Below are positions 16,884 to 26,254 of a stretch of 64,000 bases of DNA, one piece after another. The notes beneath the pieces are model-generated. The model was not told the DNA's origin, ran no database searches, and was given only the letters and a program-made list of their open reading frames with translations. Within the stretch, counting starts at the first letter, position 1. Every line of letters begins with the position of its first letter. A program made the translations under genes and the position numbers. The DNA lies in contig NZ_VFTC01000008.1 in NCBI RefSeq assembly GCF_007003975.1, positions 1 to 64,000 of the forward strand, read 5' to 3'. Origin of the DNA: Mesorhizobium sp. WSM4306 (lineage in GTDB: Bacteria; Pseudomonadota; Alphaproteobacteria; Rhizobiales; Rhizobiaceae).

Positions 16884-18533
16884 TCAGCCGTCCAGCCAGA
16901 CGTTTTGCAGGTCCATCTCGAAGGTCTGGTGGACGCCGTAGTTCTTCACCTTCTTGTTCATGTGGCTGTAGAGCTTCTGCCAGAAGGGCTGAATGATGAC
17001 ACCGGAATCCTGCAGGATCTGCTCCACATCCTTCATCACCTCGCGCCGCTTCTCCACATCGATCAGTGAAAGCGCCTGTTTGAGCTTGGCGTCAAAGTCC
17101 GGGTTGGAATAGGCCGATTCATTCCAGGCCTCACCGGTGCGATAGCCGAGCGCCAGCACCTGGACGCCGAGCGGGCGCATGTACCAGATGGTCATCGAAT
17201 AGGGATATTTCGTCCAGTCGTTCCAGAAGGTCGAGCCCGGCAGCACCGTGCGCTTCACCTTGATGCCGGCATCGCGCAGCTGGCCGGCAATCGCGTCGCC
17301 GGTGTTCTTCTGCCAGTCGTCCTCGATGGTGATCAGTTCGTGCTCGAAATCGGCCTGGCCGGCGTCGGCCATCAGCTTCTTGGCACCGGCGGCGTCTTGC
17401 GCCTTCTTGGGCAGCGCAAAATACTCCGGATGGATCGGGCTGACATGGTGATTCTCACCGACGGTGCCGCGCCCGGCATAGCCGAGTTCCAGCACCGCCT
17501 GGTTGTCGACCGCCATCTGCAGCGCGTTGCGCACACGCTGGTCGTCATAGGGCTTGTGCGTGACGTTGGTGCGGGCAACCAGCGTGGTCGCAGTCGCGAC
17601 TTCCGATTTCTCCAGCCCCATCTTGTCGAGGATATCGATGAAGTCGGCCGGCGATTCGAAGTTGAGGTCGATCTCGCCGGATTCGAATGCGTTCACCGAA
17701 GCGTTGAAGTCGGTGCCGTAGTCGATGAATTCGACGCTATCGAGCGGCGCTTCGCCGCCCCACCATTTGCCGTTCTCGCGGCGCTTCACCACCGCCTTCT
17801 GGCCGACATCGTAGGAGACCAGTTCGAACGGCCCTGTACCGATCGGCTTCTTGACCGGGTCGGCGCCGTCGGCATCGAAATTGCGGTGGACGACCAGCGC
17901 GGGATAGTCGGTGAAGTTCGGGATCAGCGAAATGTCGGGTTCGGCAAGCGTCAGTTTGACCGAGAAGTCGTCGACCTTGGTGATTGCGCCGTCCCTCGCC
18001 TTGCCGGTCTTGGCGTCAATCAGCGCACCGACGCGGGCGGCCATGGAATTGCCGGCGACGCCCTTTTCGCACCAGCGCGTCACATTGAAGACCACGTCAT
18101 CGGCGTTGAAGGCGTCGCCATTGTTCCAGGTGATGCCCTTGCGCACATGCAGCGTGTATTCGGTGGCGTCGTCATTGACGTCCCAGCTTTCGAGCAGCAC
18201 CGGCTCGAAGGTGAATTCCCTGGTGTAGCGGACCAGCGGCTCCAGCCAGGTGCGCGAAATATTGGCGAGTTCCACCCAGTCATAGGTGCGCGGGTCTTTC
18301 TGCGCCTTGACCGACATCGATATGTGCAGGGTGCCGCCCTTCTTCGGCTCCTCGGCAAAAGCCCGTCCCGGGGCGGCGAGCCCGATCATGCCGTAGGCCA
18401 GCGCCGTCGAGGCGCCGAGCGCACTTGCCAATGCAAGAAATTCGCGCCGGTCCATGCGGCCCGCACGCGTTTCCTGCGCCATCGCCTCGATGGTATCAGG
18501 CACGCGATCGCCGTTGCTTCTGAAAAGTGTCAT
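16884..18533 (-). CDS. ABC transporter substrate-binding protein, family 5, Tat-exported
   Basis: The 549-residue SBP_bac_5 protein belongs to the oligopeptide/dipeptide/nickel binding family. The N-terminus carries a Tat-type signal, [15 protein letters not shown], followed by a hydrophobic stretch and AFAEE cleavage region, so it is exported folded. ATG 18533 has GGGAGGA directly upstream. Typical motifs are [27 protein letters not shown] and a C-terminal [10 protein letters not shown]. It lies 63 bp after the MttB-family gene on the same strand, so the two are probably co-transcribed and it may bind that enzyme's substrate. No permease or ATPase gene for it is in the window. Confidence 0.9.
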   Translation of the reverse strand: MTLFRSNGDRVPDTIEAMAQETRAGRMDRREFLALASALGASTALAYGMIGLAAPGRAFAEEPKKGGTLHISMSVKAQKDPRTYDWVELANISRTWLEPLVRYTREFTFEPVLLESWDVNDDATEYTLHVRKGITWNNGDAFNADDVVFNVTRWCEKGVAGNSMAARVGALIDAKTGKARDGAITKVDDFSVKLTLAEPDISLIPNFTDYPALVVHRNFDADGADPVKKPIGTGPFELVSYDVGQKAVVKRRENGKWWGGEAPLDSVEFIDYGTDFNASVNAFESGEIDLNFESPADFIDILDKMGLEKSEVATATTLVARTNVTHKPYDDQRVRNALQMAVDNQAVLELGYAGRGTVGENHHVSPIHPEYFALPKKAQDAAGAKKLMADAGQADFEHELITIEDDWQKNTGDAIAGQLRDAGIKVKRTVLPGSTFWNDWTKYPYSMTIWYMRPLGVQVLALGYRTGEAWNESAYSNPDFDAKLKQALSLIDVEKRREVMKDVEQILQDSGVIIQPFWQKLYSHMNKKVKNYGVHQTFEMDLQNVWLDG

Positions 18534-18596
18534 GTCTTCCTCCCTTGCGGTTCCCGTCGGGTCTTTGCCCGTTATCAATTCACGCTGTTGTTCTTG

Positions 18597-20147
18597 TCAG
18601 CTGACGCTGTCGGGCAGCCTCTCCTCGCGCTGCGCGATAAAATCCTTGAGCCCTTCGGCGACGCCCTCGTCGAGCTTCGGCTCCTCATAATCGGCAAGCA
18701 TGTTGCGGGCTTTCTCGCGGCCGCGTGTGTCGTGGTCCTTGGCGCCTTCGGCCTTCCACTGTTCGTAGGAGTTGAAGTCCATGATCGAGGGCATGAAGAA
18801 GGCGGACTCGAAATGCTCGAGCGTGTGCTTGGTGCCGAGGAAATGGCCCTGCGGCCCAACCTCGCGGATCGCCGCCATTGCCTCCTTGAAGTCGTCGAAC
18901 GGCAGGCCGCCGGCATATTTGTACCAGCCGACGAGCTGCTCGCAGTCGGTGGCGAATTTCGAATAGCCGCAAGTGAGCCCCGCCTCGAGCCAGCCTGCCG
19001 AGTGCCAGATGTAGTTGGCGCCGGCGAGGATGGCGGCATGCATCAGCATGTTGGATTCATAGCCGGCCTGGGCGTCGTTGAGTTTCGAGCCGACATGGAA
19101 GCCCGAGGTGCGCCAGGGCAGTTTGTATTTCCGCGCCAGCGCGCCCATCAGGTACATCATCTGCGCCGCTTCCGGCGTGCCGCCCATCGGCGCGCCGGTC
19201 TTCATGTCGACGGTCACCATGAACTGGCCGTAGATCTGCGGCGAACCCGGGCGGATGAGTTGGGTGAAGGCGACGCCGGCCAGCGCTTCCGCATTGACCT
19301 GCGCCACCGCACCGACTGCAGAGGCCGACGTCGAGGCGCCGCACAGCGCGAAAGGCGCCAGGATCAAAGGCTGGTTGTGGCGCGCATAGACCTTCATCGC
19401 GTCCAGCATGGTAGCGTCCCACACCAGCGGCGAATTGCAGTTGGTGATCGACACCAGCACCGGGTTTTCGCGGACGTACTCTTCGCCGAAGACAATACCG
19501 GCCATCGCCATCGTGTCCTCGGCGCGCTCCTTCGAGGTAACAATGCCCATGAACGGCTTGTCGGAATGCTTCAGCGCCGAATGGATGATGTGCAAATGCC
19601 GCTTCGGCACCGCAATCTCCATCGGCTCGCAGATGATCGAGCTCGACGAATGCAGCGCCGGCGCCATGTAGGCGAGCTTGTGGAAATTGTTCAGATCGGC
19701 AAGCGTGCCGTAGCGCCGGTTGTTGTCGAGGTCGCGCACATAGGGCGCACCATACATCGGCACGAAGACCGAGTTCTTGCCGCCGACGCGCACGGTGCGC
19801 TCGGGATTGCGCGCATTGAGGGTGAACTCGGAAGGAACCTTCGAGACCAGATCCATCAGGAGAGCGCGATCAATGCGGACCCGCGTTTCCGAGACATCGG
19901 CACCCGCCGCCTTCCACATGGCGATGGCCTCATCGTCGCGGAATTCGCATCCGACCTCTTCGAGGATGGCGAGCGACTCCTGGTGGATAAGCTCCACCGC
20001 CTCGTCGGGGACCATCTGATAGGCAGGTATCTGGCGCACCAGGGTCGGGAACGAGGTGACGGGTGCGCTCCGCAGCGCCTTGCGTCCGAGGCGACCGCCG
20101 CCACGGCGATGAGTCTGCTCGGTGAGTTCAGCGGCCGGTGCGTTCAT
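18597..20147 (-). CDS. MttB-superfamily (COG5598) methyltransferase, non-pyrrolysine type
   Basis: The 516-residue protein belongs to the trimethylamine:corrinoid methyltransferase superfamily. It has an N-terminal LAILEEVGCEF segment, a glycine-rich GTPEAAQMMYLMGALARKYKLPWRTSG region, and C-terminal HTLEHFESAFFMPSIMD. The frame has no internal amber codon, so pyrrolysine is not used. Characterised non-Pyl relatives demethylate glycine betaine, proline betaine or carnitine onto a corrinoid protein. Neither a corrinoid protein nor a RamA-like reductase is present here. ATG 20147 is preceded by GGGAGG. The adjacent SBP and the divergent LysR gene suggest a quaternary-amine uptake and use locus. 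Confidence 0.88.
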   Translation of the reverse strand: MNAPAAELTEQTHRRGGGRLGRKALRSAPVTSFPTLVRQIPAYQMVPDEAVELIHQESLAILEEVGCEFRDDEAIAMWKAAGADVSETRVRIDRALLMDLVSKVPSEFTLNARNPERTVRVGGKNSVFVPMYGAPYVRDLDNNRRYGTLADLNNFHKLAYMAPALHSSSSIICEPMEIAVPKRHLHIIHSALKHSDKPFMGIVTSKERAEDTMAMAGIVFGEEYVRENPVLVSITNCNSPLVWDATMLDAMKVYARHNQPLILAPFALCGASTSASAVGAVAQVNAEALAGVAFTQLIRPGSPQIYGQFMVTVDMKTGAPMGGTPEAAQMMYLMGALARKYKLPWRTSGFHVGSKLNDAQAGYESNMLMHAAILAGANYIWHSAGWLEAGLTCGYSKFATDCEQLVGWYKYAGGLPFDDFKEAMAAIREVGPQGHFLGTKHTLEHFESAFFMPSIMDFNSYEQWKAEGAKDHDTRGREKARNMLADYEEPKLDEGVAEGLKDFIAQREERLPDSVS

Positions 20148-20226
20148 GGTGCCTCCCTTGCGGTCTACCCAGCCAAGTTAGCGAGACGAAATATGGATGT
20201 GACGCTGGAAAATCCTGATCTCTTGT

Positions 20227-20241
20227 ATAAGCTCAGCTTAT
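20227..20241. promoter_or_regulatory. LysR-type operator overlapping the lysR start codon
   Basis: ATAAGCTCAGCTTAT is a perfect 15-bp palindrome with 7-bp arms and contains the LysR T-N11-A signature. Its last bases include the AT of the LysR initiation codon at 20240, so binding would block the regulator's own expression. The divergent methyltransferase gene starts 79 bp away. Confidence 0.6.
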
Positions 20242-21142
20242 GCGAAGCCTGCGCCATCTCCTGCCCTCGGCCGGCAGCCTGATCGTCTTCGAGGCGGCGG
20301 GCAGGCTGTCGAGCTTCACCGCGGCGGGCCGAGAGCTCGGCATGACGCAGGCCGCCGTCTCCTACGCGGTGCGCGGGCTGGAAGAACAGCTCGGCGCGCA
20401 GCTGTTCCAGCGCCGCCATCGCCAGGTGATTTTGACCGAGGCCGGCGAGCGTTTCCATGCCGATGTCTCGCTCGGCCTGTCACACATCCGCAAATCGGCG
20501 GAGGACCTTCGCCTGCAGGTGACCGGCGGCCATGTGACGGTTGCAGCGTCGACGGCTTTCGGCTCGTTCTGGATGATGCCCCGCCTGCAGCAGTTCCGCG
20601 ACGAACTGCCCGGTATCGACCTGCGCATCCAGACAGCCGACCGCGACCTCGACATTATCGCCGAAGGCATTCCGCTTGGCGTGCGCGGCGGCCTGCCCAA
20701 GCAATGGGCGGACTATCATTCGCTGCCTTTGGCCGCCGAGGAGATCTTCCCGGTCGCTGGCCCCAGCTATCTCGCAAAGTTCGGCCTGCCGGGGACCGTT
20801 GCCGAACTGGCCACGCACCGGCTCATCCATCTAGAAGAGCCCTATCGCGAGGCCGCCAACTGGGACGAATGGTTTCAATCGGCCGGCGCGAGCCTTAGCG
20901 ATGCTGGTCGCGGCCTGCGCATCAACGACTATGCGCTGGTGATCCAGGCGGTCATGGAAGGACAAGGCATTGCGCTCGGCTGGCGGCATCTGGTCGAACG
21001 GCTGGTGGCATCGGGTCTGCTGGTGCCGGTGACGGATCATGTGCTCAAGACCGGCAACGTGTTTTACGTGATCTGGCCGAAGAACCGCGAGCTGAGCGAG
21101 AATGCGCGCAAAGTCAGGGATTGGCTGGCGGCGCAGGCGTAA
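20240..21142 (+). CDS. LysR-family regulator (GcvA-like)
   Basis: The 300-residue protein has an N-terminal HTH (LSSFTAAGRELGMTQAAVSYAVRGLEEQLG) and a LysR substrate-binding domain of the GcvA type (STAFGSFWMMPRLQQF...RLIHLEE). It is divergent from the MttB-family gene with 92 bp between them. LysR regulators normally act on the divergent neighbour, so control of the methyltransferase/SBP pair is likely. The co-inducer may be the methylated amine. Little can be said of the ligand from sequence. Confidence 0.9.
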   Translation: MRSLRHLLPSAGSLIVFEAAGRLSSFTAAGRELGMTQAAVSYAVRGLEEQLGAQLFQRRHRQVILTEAGERFHADVSLGLSHIRKSAEDLRLQVTGGHVTVAASTAFGSFWMMPRLQQFRDELPGIDLRIQTADRDLDIIAEGIPLGVRGGLPKQWADYHSLPLAAEEIFPVAGPSYLAKFGLPGTVAELATHRLIHLEEPYREAANWDEWFQSAGASLSDAGRGLRINDYALVIQAVMEGQGIALGWRHLVERLVASGLLVPVTDHVLKTGNVFYVIWPKNRELSENARKVRDWLAAQA

Positions 21143-21217
21143 TTTCGCCTCACTGATCCACTGCCAGCGCAATTCTGCCCCTCCCCCTACGCCCTCGAAT
21201 CCGCCTATAGTGCCGCC

Positions 21218-23071
21218 ATGCCCATTCGCCAGCTTTCCGAAACGATGATCAACCAGATCGCCGCCGGCGAAGTCATCGAGCGTCCGGCGAGCGTGGTGAA
21301 GGAACTGGTCGAGAATGCGCTTGATGCCGGCGCCTCCCGCGTCGAGATCGTTACCGCCGGTGGTGGATTGAACCTGATCCGCGTCACCGATGACGGCTTC
21401 GGCATTCCGCAGCAGGAGCTGGCGCTGGCGATCGCGCGCCATTGCACCTCCAAGCTCGCCGACAACATCCACGACATCCGCTCGCTCGGTTTTCGCGGCG
21501 AGGCGCTGCCGTCGATCGGCTCGGTGGCGCGGCTGTCGATCCGCTCGCGCACGGCCACCGGCGACGCTGCCGCCGAGATCGGCATCGAAGGCGGCCGAGT
21601 TTCTGCGGTCAAACCGGCAGCGGCCAACCGAGGCACCACGGTCGAGGTGCGCGACCTGTTCTTCGCCACGCCCGCCCGGCTCAAATTCATGAAGGGCGAG
21701 CGGGCGGAAAGCTCGGCCACCAGCGACGTGGTCAAGCGCATTGCCATCGCCTTCCCGGCCGTGCGCTTCACGCTTGCCGGCTCCGACCGCGCGACGCTGG
21801 AATTGCCAGCCACCGACGACAGCGCGGAAGGCAGACTGCGCCGTGTTGCCCAGGTGATGGGCGCCGAGTTCCCAGACAATTCCATTGCCATCGATGCCAG
21901 CCGTGACGGCGTGCATCTGACCGGCCATGTCTCGATCCCGTCCTTCACCCGCGCCAATGCGCTGCAGCAATATGCCTATGTCAACGGCCGGCCTGTGCGC
22001 GACAAGCTGATTGCCGGCGCGATCCGCGGCGCCTTTGCCGATGTGCTGCCGCGCGACCGCCATGCTGTGACCGTCCTGTTCCTGACGCTCGATCCGGCGA
22101 CCGTCGACGTCAACGTTCACCCGGCCAAGGCCGATGTGCGCTTCCGCGACCCAGGCTTGGTGCGCGGGCTGATCGTCGGCGCCATCCGCGAGGCGCTGGC
22201 CAATGCCGGCATTCGCGCAGCCACCAGCGGCGCTGTCGGGATGATGGCAGCGTTCCGGCCGGGTGCTGCGTCCTACGCCCATGCCGGTCCGGCCAACGGC
22301 CATCGCAGCTATGACGCGGCGTACCACGCGTCCGGCTTTGCCGGTTTCGACCGTTCGCCGCAGCGGCCGCTGGACATGGGCTTTGATGGCGCCGGCTTCG
22401 GAGAGAACGACCAGGCGGCGTTCGATTCTGGCCCGCTTGCCAGCGCCGACGCGCGGGCCGGCACAGCCGAGGCGGCCGAGACGCTGCTCGGCACGGCGCT
22501 TGGTGCTGCCCGCGCACAGGTGCATGAGAACTACATCGTCGCGCAAACCAGGGATTCGCTTGTCATCGTCGACCAGCACGCGGCGCATGAACGGCTGGTC
22601 TACGAGGCGCTGAAGAATGCGCTGCATTCGCGTGCGGTGCCGTCGCAGATGCTGCTGTTGCCGGAGATCGTCGACCTGCCGGAGGAAGACGCCGAACGGC
22701 TGGCCATGCATTCCGAGACCCTGGCCCGTTTCGGCCTCGGCGTCGAGCGCTTCGGCCCCGGCGCGGTGGCAGTGCGCGAGACGCCGTCGATGCTGGGCGA
22801 AACCAATGTCCAGCAACTGGTGCGCGACCTTGCCGACGAGATCGCCGACAACGACACGGTCGAGACACTCAAAGAGCGGCTGGACAAGATCGCGGCGACC
22901 ATGGCCTGCCACGGCTCGGTCCGCTCCGGCCGCCTGCTCAAACCCGAAGAGATGAACGCACTGCTGCGCCAGATGGAGGCGACGCCGGGATCCGGCACCT
23001 GCAACCATGGCCGCCCGACCTACATCGAACTCAAGCTCGCCGACATCGAGCGGCTATTCGGGCGGCGGTAA
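21218..23071 (+). CDS. mutL: DNA mismatch repair protein MutL, endonuclease type
   Basis: The 617-residue protein couples MutS mismatch recognition to strand incision. The GHKL ATPase motifs are [17 protein letters not shown] and [10 protein letters not shown]. The C-terminal dimer domain contains [12 protein letters not shown], which fits the DQHA(X)2E(X)4E metal-binding endonuclease motif, together with ACHGSVRSG and GTCNHGRPT. This MutL is therefore expected to nick DNA itself, as in organisms without MutH. A long, poorly conserved linker (about 335-420) is usual. ATG 21218 starts [19 protein letters not shown], the normal N-terminus. Confidence 0.97.
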   Translation: MPIRQLSETMINQIAAGEVIERPASVVKELVENALDAGASRVEIVTAGGGLNLIRVTDDGFGIPQQELALAIARHCTSKLADNIHDIRSLGFRGEALPSIGSVARLSIRSRTATGDAAAEIGIEGGRVSAVKPAAANRGTTVEVRDLFFATPARLKFMKGERAESSATSDVVKRIAIAFPAVRFTLAGSDRATLELPATDDSAEGRLRRVAQVMGAEFPDNSIAIDASRDGVHLTGHVSIPSFTRANALQQYAYVNGRPVRDKLIAGAIRGAFADVLPRDRHAVTVLFLTLDPATVDVNVHPAKADVRFRDPGLVRGLIVGAIREALANAGIRAATSGAVGMMAAFRPGAASYAHAGPANGHRSYDAAYHASGFAGFDRSPQRPLDMGFDGAGFGENDQAAFDSGPLASADARAGTAEAAETLLGTALGAARAQVHENYIVAQTRDSLVIVDQHAAHERLVYEALKNALHSRAVPSQMLLLPEIVDLPEEDAERLAMHSETLARFGLGVERFGPGAVAVRETPSMLGETNVQQLVRDLADEIADNDTVETLKERLDKIAATMACHGSVRSGRLLKPEEMNALLRQMEATPGSGTCNHGRPTYIELKLADIERLFGRR

Positions 23072-23075
23072 GCCT

Positions 23076-23384
23076 GTGAGCGGCAACTCGACGGTCCAGT
23101 TCCAGTTCGAAGCCGAAGTGATCTACTGGCGGGGTCCGTCGCCATACTTCTTCGCGCCAATCCCCGACCATCATGGCGAAGAGATCAAGAAGGTGGCGAA
23201 GTTCGCGACTTATGGCTGGGGGGTGATACCTGTCGAGGCCACCATCAATGGCGTCACGTTCGGCACATCGCTGTTTCCCAAGGACGGCAGCTATCTTTTG
23301 CCCTTGAAGGACGACGTCCGGCGCAAGTGCAATCTGACTGCAGGCGATTCGATTTCCGCGTCTATCGCGATACGCCTTCGCTGA
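23076..23384 (+). CDS. DUF1905 domain protein
   Basis: The protein has about 102 residues and covers one DUF1905 domain: FEAEVIYWRGPSPYFFAPIPD at the start, TYGWGVIPVEATING, and GDSISASIAIRL at the end. GTG 23076 is preferred because it gives an exact domain-length protein 4 bp after the mutL stop; an upstream ATG at 23007 would lie inside mutL. The domain is often found alone or fused to YdeI-like modules and has no established function. It is probably co-transcribed with mutL. Confidence 0.75.
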   Translation: MSGNSTVQFQFEAEVIYWRGPSPYFFAPIPDHHGEEIKKVAKFATYGWGVIPVEATINGVTFGTSLFPKDGSYLLPLKDDVRRKCNLTAGDSISASIAIRLR

Positions 23385-23389
23385 CGACA

Positions 23390-23425
23390 ACGACGCCTGT
23401 GGGCTACTGCGTGGGCAGGCGTCGT
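23390..23425. terminator. bidirectional terminator-like hairpin
   Basis: A 10-bp perfect stem (ACGACGCCTG 23390-23399 with CAGGCGTCGT 23416-23425) with a 16-base loop lies exactly between two convergent genes. There is only a weak pyrimidine run on the plus side, so termination efficiency is uncertain. Confidence 0.6.
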
Positions 23426-23426
23426 C

Positions 23427-24182
23427 TCACTTCTTCAGGCGATACTTCTTGGTCTTGCGGTCAAAGACATACTCCTCCTCATAGCCGGCGCGGCCGTCGT
23501 AGAAATTCACCGATATGATGTCCTTGCCCCGTTCTGTCTGCTTCTGCACATTCCAGTAGATGGGGGTCATCAGCATGCCCGCATTGCAGAGGTCGCCGCC
23601 GAATTTGATGGTCTGCACGACCTTCTTCCGCCTCTTGTTGATGATCTGCATCTTCGTCACGCAGATTCCGTTGTCGGTCTTGGTATAGATCCCGGCAAAC
23701 CGGTCGGTGGCCGTCTGCGCCCAGAAGGGAATCTCGACGGTTCCTTCGACCTTCCCCTCCCCGGTATCGTCAAGGCCCGCGACCTTCCTGAGACTGACGG
23801 GCAATTTATCGACGCCCTTGCTCCAGCTTCCCGTCAAGACACCGTCACCAAGCTCCAGGGAAAACGGGCATCCAGCGGTATCAAGGCCTGTTTTTTTGCC
23901 CATGACGATGACGCGCTCAAACTCCTCGTCATCGGCAATCGCGCAAAGCGCAAGGCTGGCGCCACTGGCTTTTCCGTAGAGCGCGATCGGACTTTGCTTC
24001 GCGTCATAGAAGTAGCTGCCCTGGAGAGTGAGGCCGCTGCCGAAACTGTAGGTCTGCAACGAGAGATGGACGGGATCGGGACCGATGGACCCTTCGTAGT
24101 TTTCCACGTGATACCAACCCGCAGTGGCTTTGCCGCTGAGCAGCAACAAGCAGAAAACCGCTGATACGAACTGCCTGACCAT
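23427..24182 (-). CDS. secreted protein of unknown function
   Basis: The protein has 251 residues with a clear signal peptide (FVSAVFCLLLLSGKATA). The mature part is beta-rich with two or three cysteines (ALCAIADD, GCPFSLE, CVTKMQIINK, LCNAGML) and ends with the basic stretch DRKTKKYRLKK. I do not recognise the family. It stands alone. The 142 bp upstream, before the transporter gene, show no clear promoter motif or gene. Confidence 0.65.
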   Translation of the reverse strand: MVRQFVSAVFCLLLLSGKATAGWYHVENYEGSIGPDPVHLSLQTYSFGSGLTLQGSYFYDAKQSPIALYGKASGASLALCAIADDEEFERVIVMGKKTGLDTAGCPFSLELGDGVLTGSWSKGVDKLPVSLRKVAGLDDTGEGKVEGTVEIPFWAQTATDRFAGIYTKTDNGICVTKMQIINKRRKKVVQTIKFGGDLCNAGMLMTPIYWNVQKQTERGKDIISVNFYDGRAGYEEEYVFDRKTKKYRLKK

Positions 24183-24324
24183 CCCCGCCCCCCCGTGAAT
24201 TCAACTCACCATAGCCAACCGGTGGTGTCATGTCTGCACCGCAACGACAGTCGGATATCTCGTGAGCTGAGAAATTCCGGTACGGCTCTCACTTTAATTC
24301 GGGAAAGGCGACCAACGCTTTGAT

Positions 24325-25218
24325 CTAACGCTTCAAATTGACCACGATGACACCGCCGAGCGCCAGCGCGCCGCCGATTATGCCGAGCAGCGTCGGCACT
24401 TCGCCCAGCCAGAAGAAGCCGATCAGGGCCGACATGGGCGAGACCAGATAGAGGAAGTTCGAAGCGCGCGCCGCCGGGAGACGCGAAAGAGCGGTTGCCC
24501 AGGCGGCATAGGCGATCAGGCTGGGCACGATGCCGAGAAAGATCACGGCACCGATCCCGGCTGTGTTGGCTACCGCCGCCTGCGCAAAGCCACTTGGCAG
24601 AAAGGGTGCCAGACAAAGTGCGCCAAGGATCATGTTCGAGGCCGAGATGGTCAGCGGGTGATGGCGGGCAAAGAGCGGCTTCTGGACGATCGTGTTGACA
24701 GCCGAGCATAGCGCGGAGCCGAGAACCAAGAGCGCGCCGGCGTTGAAGTGCAGGCCATTGCCGTCGGCGACCGCAATGATGCCGATACCGGCGAAAGAAA
24801 TCGCCGTGCCGAACCAGGCCCAGCCTGAGAAGCGTTCGCCGAGCAAGGCCATTGCCATGATGGCGGTGAAGATCGGGCTGACATTGATGATGAAGCCGGC
24901 CGCACCTGCCGAAACTGTCAGTTCGCCGTAGTTGAGCATGACCGTGTAGAGCGCGACGAAAATCGCGCCGCCAAAGGCGAGGCGCCACATTTCGTCGAGC
25001 CGCGGCAGCGCCGGGCGCTTGACGGCAAGGAAGATCGCCGCCGGTACCGCGGCGATGGCAAAGCGCAGCGCACCGAGTTCCAGCGGCCCGAAGGCGGCGA
25101 GGCCGGCACGGATCGCGGGAAAGGCCGAGGCCCAGCCGACCACCGTCAACGCCACGGCAATGGCCGCCGTGGTGTCCATCCGCTGTGTCGGATTCGACGT
25201 GCTGGTCGTTGCGCTCAT
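24325..25218 (-). CDS. EamA-type (DMT superfamily) transporter
   Basis: The 297-residue protein has ten predicted transmembrane segments arranged as two EamA repeats. The first repeat ends about residue 145 and the second runs from LLVLGSALCSAVNTIVQK to IIGGALALGGVIVVNL. Such proteins export amino acids or metabolites. ATG 25218 (MSATTSTSN) is preferred over an upstream start whose extra 28 residues are polar and overlap the LysR promoter. It is divergent from a LysR gene 92 bp away. The substrate is unknown. Confidence 0.86.
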   Translation of the reverse strand: MSATTSTSNPTQRMDTTAAIAVALTVVGWASAFPAIRAGLAAFGPLELGALRFAIAAVPAAIFLAVKRPALPRLDEMWRLAFGGAIFVALYTVMLNYGELTVSAGAAGFIINVSPIFTAIMAMALLGERFSGWAWFGTAISFAGIGIIAVADGNGLHFNAGALLVLGSALCSAVNTIVQKPLFARHHPLTISASNMILGALCLAPFLPSGFAQAAVANTAGIGAVIFLGIVPSLIAYAAWATALSRLPAARASNFLYLVSPMSALIGFFWLGEVPTLLGIIGGALALGGVIVVNLKR

Positions 25219-25310
25219 CTCACTGTCCCTCGTGTTCTTGGGTCTCGAAAGCCAGAAAGCGCCTTTTCGGCGCCGTTGACAAACGACCAAATCGAGGATC
25301 ACCTGTGACT

Positions 25311-26237
25311 ATGGATCACAGCTCAGACACAATGGTGCCGCTCGAGACACTGCGCGCCTTCGATGCGGCGGCGCGCACCGGAAGCTTTTCGGCCGCGGCC
25401 GAAAAGCTCAACATCACCCACGGTGCCGTCAGCAGGCAGATCGCCAAGCTGGAGGACTGGCTAGGCCTGAAAGTGTTCGACCGCGGCGCACGCGGCGTCT
25501 CGCTGACCATCGAGGGCAACCGCCTGCATCTGCGCACGGCGGAAGCTTTTGCGCTGATCTCCACCCATTCCGACCGCTGGGTCGAGCCGCGCGGCACCGC
25601 CGTGGTGCGGCTGACGTCGATCCCCTCGGTCAGCGGGCTATGGCTGATGCCGCGGATGGCGGCGCTTGAGAACAATCCCAGCAAGCTGCGCATCGTGCTC
25701 GATGTTGACATCCGCCAGGCCGACCTTGCCGACGAGGGCATCGACCTGTCGATCCGCTGCGGGCGCGGCGGCATTCCAGGCCGCATCTCGGTGAAGCTGT
25801 TCGAGGAACATGTCTTCCCTGTCGCCGCACCTGGCCTTGCCCGCGAGATCGGCCGCGGCGACCCTGCTCGGCTGCTCAAATTTCCGCTGATCAACGATTC
25901 CGACGCATCGGGCTGGCGCGCCTGGTTTGCCGCTCAAGGCATGGACTACCGCCCGCGCCCGCAAGACCGCCGCTTCGAGGACTACAATCTGGTGCTCGAT
26001 GCCGCCGCTTATGGGCTCGGCATCGCACTGGCGCGGCCGCCATTGACCGGGCAACAGCTTGATACGGGCCGCATCGTCGCTGTCGATGAACGCACGGCGC
26101 TGAACCCGGTGTCATACTGGCTCGACCGGCCTCTGGGGCGGCCGCGCACGGCTGCCGCCGAACTTTCGCGCCGCATCGCCGTCGAGGCGGGGCTGGCTAT
26201 GGACAAGATGGAAGCGTTCCTCGAAGCCGAACGTTAA
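25311..26237 (+). CDS. LysR-family regulator (GcvA-like), next to an EamA transporter
   Basis: The protein has about 308 residues. The HTH is RTGSFSAAAEKLNITHGAVSRQIAKLEDWLG, and the ligand domain has TSIPSVSGLWLMPRMAAL and SIRCGRGGIPG. ATG 25311 has GAGGAT upstream; the open frame continues further 5' but without similarity. It is divergent from the transporter, its most likely target. I found no single convincing T-N11-A palindrome in the spacer. Confidence 0.88.
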   Translation: MDHSSDTMVPLETLRAFDAAARTGSFSAAAEKLNITHGAVSRQIAKLEDWLGLKVFDRGARGVSLTIEGNRLHLRTAEAFALISTHSDRWVEPRGTAVVRLTSIPSVSGLWLMPRMAALENNPSKLRIVLDVDIRQADLADEGIDLSIRCGRGGIPGRISVKLFEEHVFPVAAPGLAREIGRGDPARLLKFPLINDSDASGWRAWFAAQGMDYRPRPQDRRFEDYNLVLDAAAYGLGIALARPPLTGQQLDTGRIVAVDERTALNPVSYWLDRPLGRPRTAAAELSRRIAVEAGLAMDKMEAFLEAER

Positions 26238-26254
26238 AATCTACGGTTCTGTGC

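Noticed and set aside
18597-20147. Possible pyrrolysine (amber) codon in the MttB-type gene
   Set aside because: The frame is continuous over 516 codons with no internal stop, so no pyrrolysine reading is needed.
17340-20282. Very long open frame (980 codons) on the plus strand opposite the binding protein and MttB-family genes
   Set aside because: It is antisense to two well-supported genes with strong ribosome-binding sites; its protein is rich in Arg, Val and His with no domain. High GC makes such shadow frames common.
20831-23008. 725-codon open frame opposite mutL
   Set aside because: Antisense to a textbook MutL; composition is biased and no family is recognisable.
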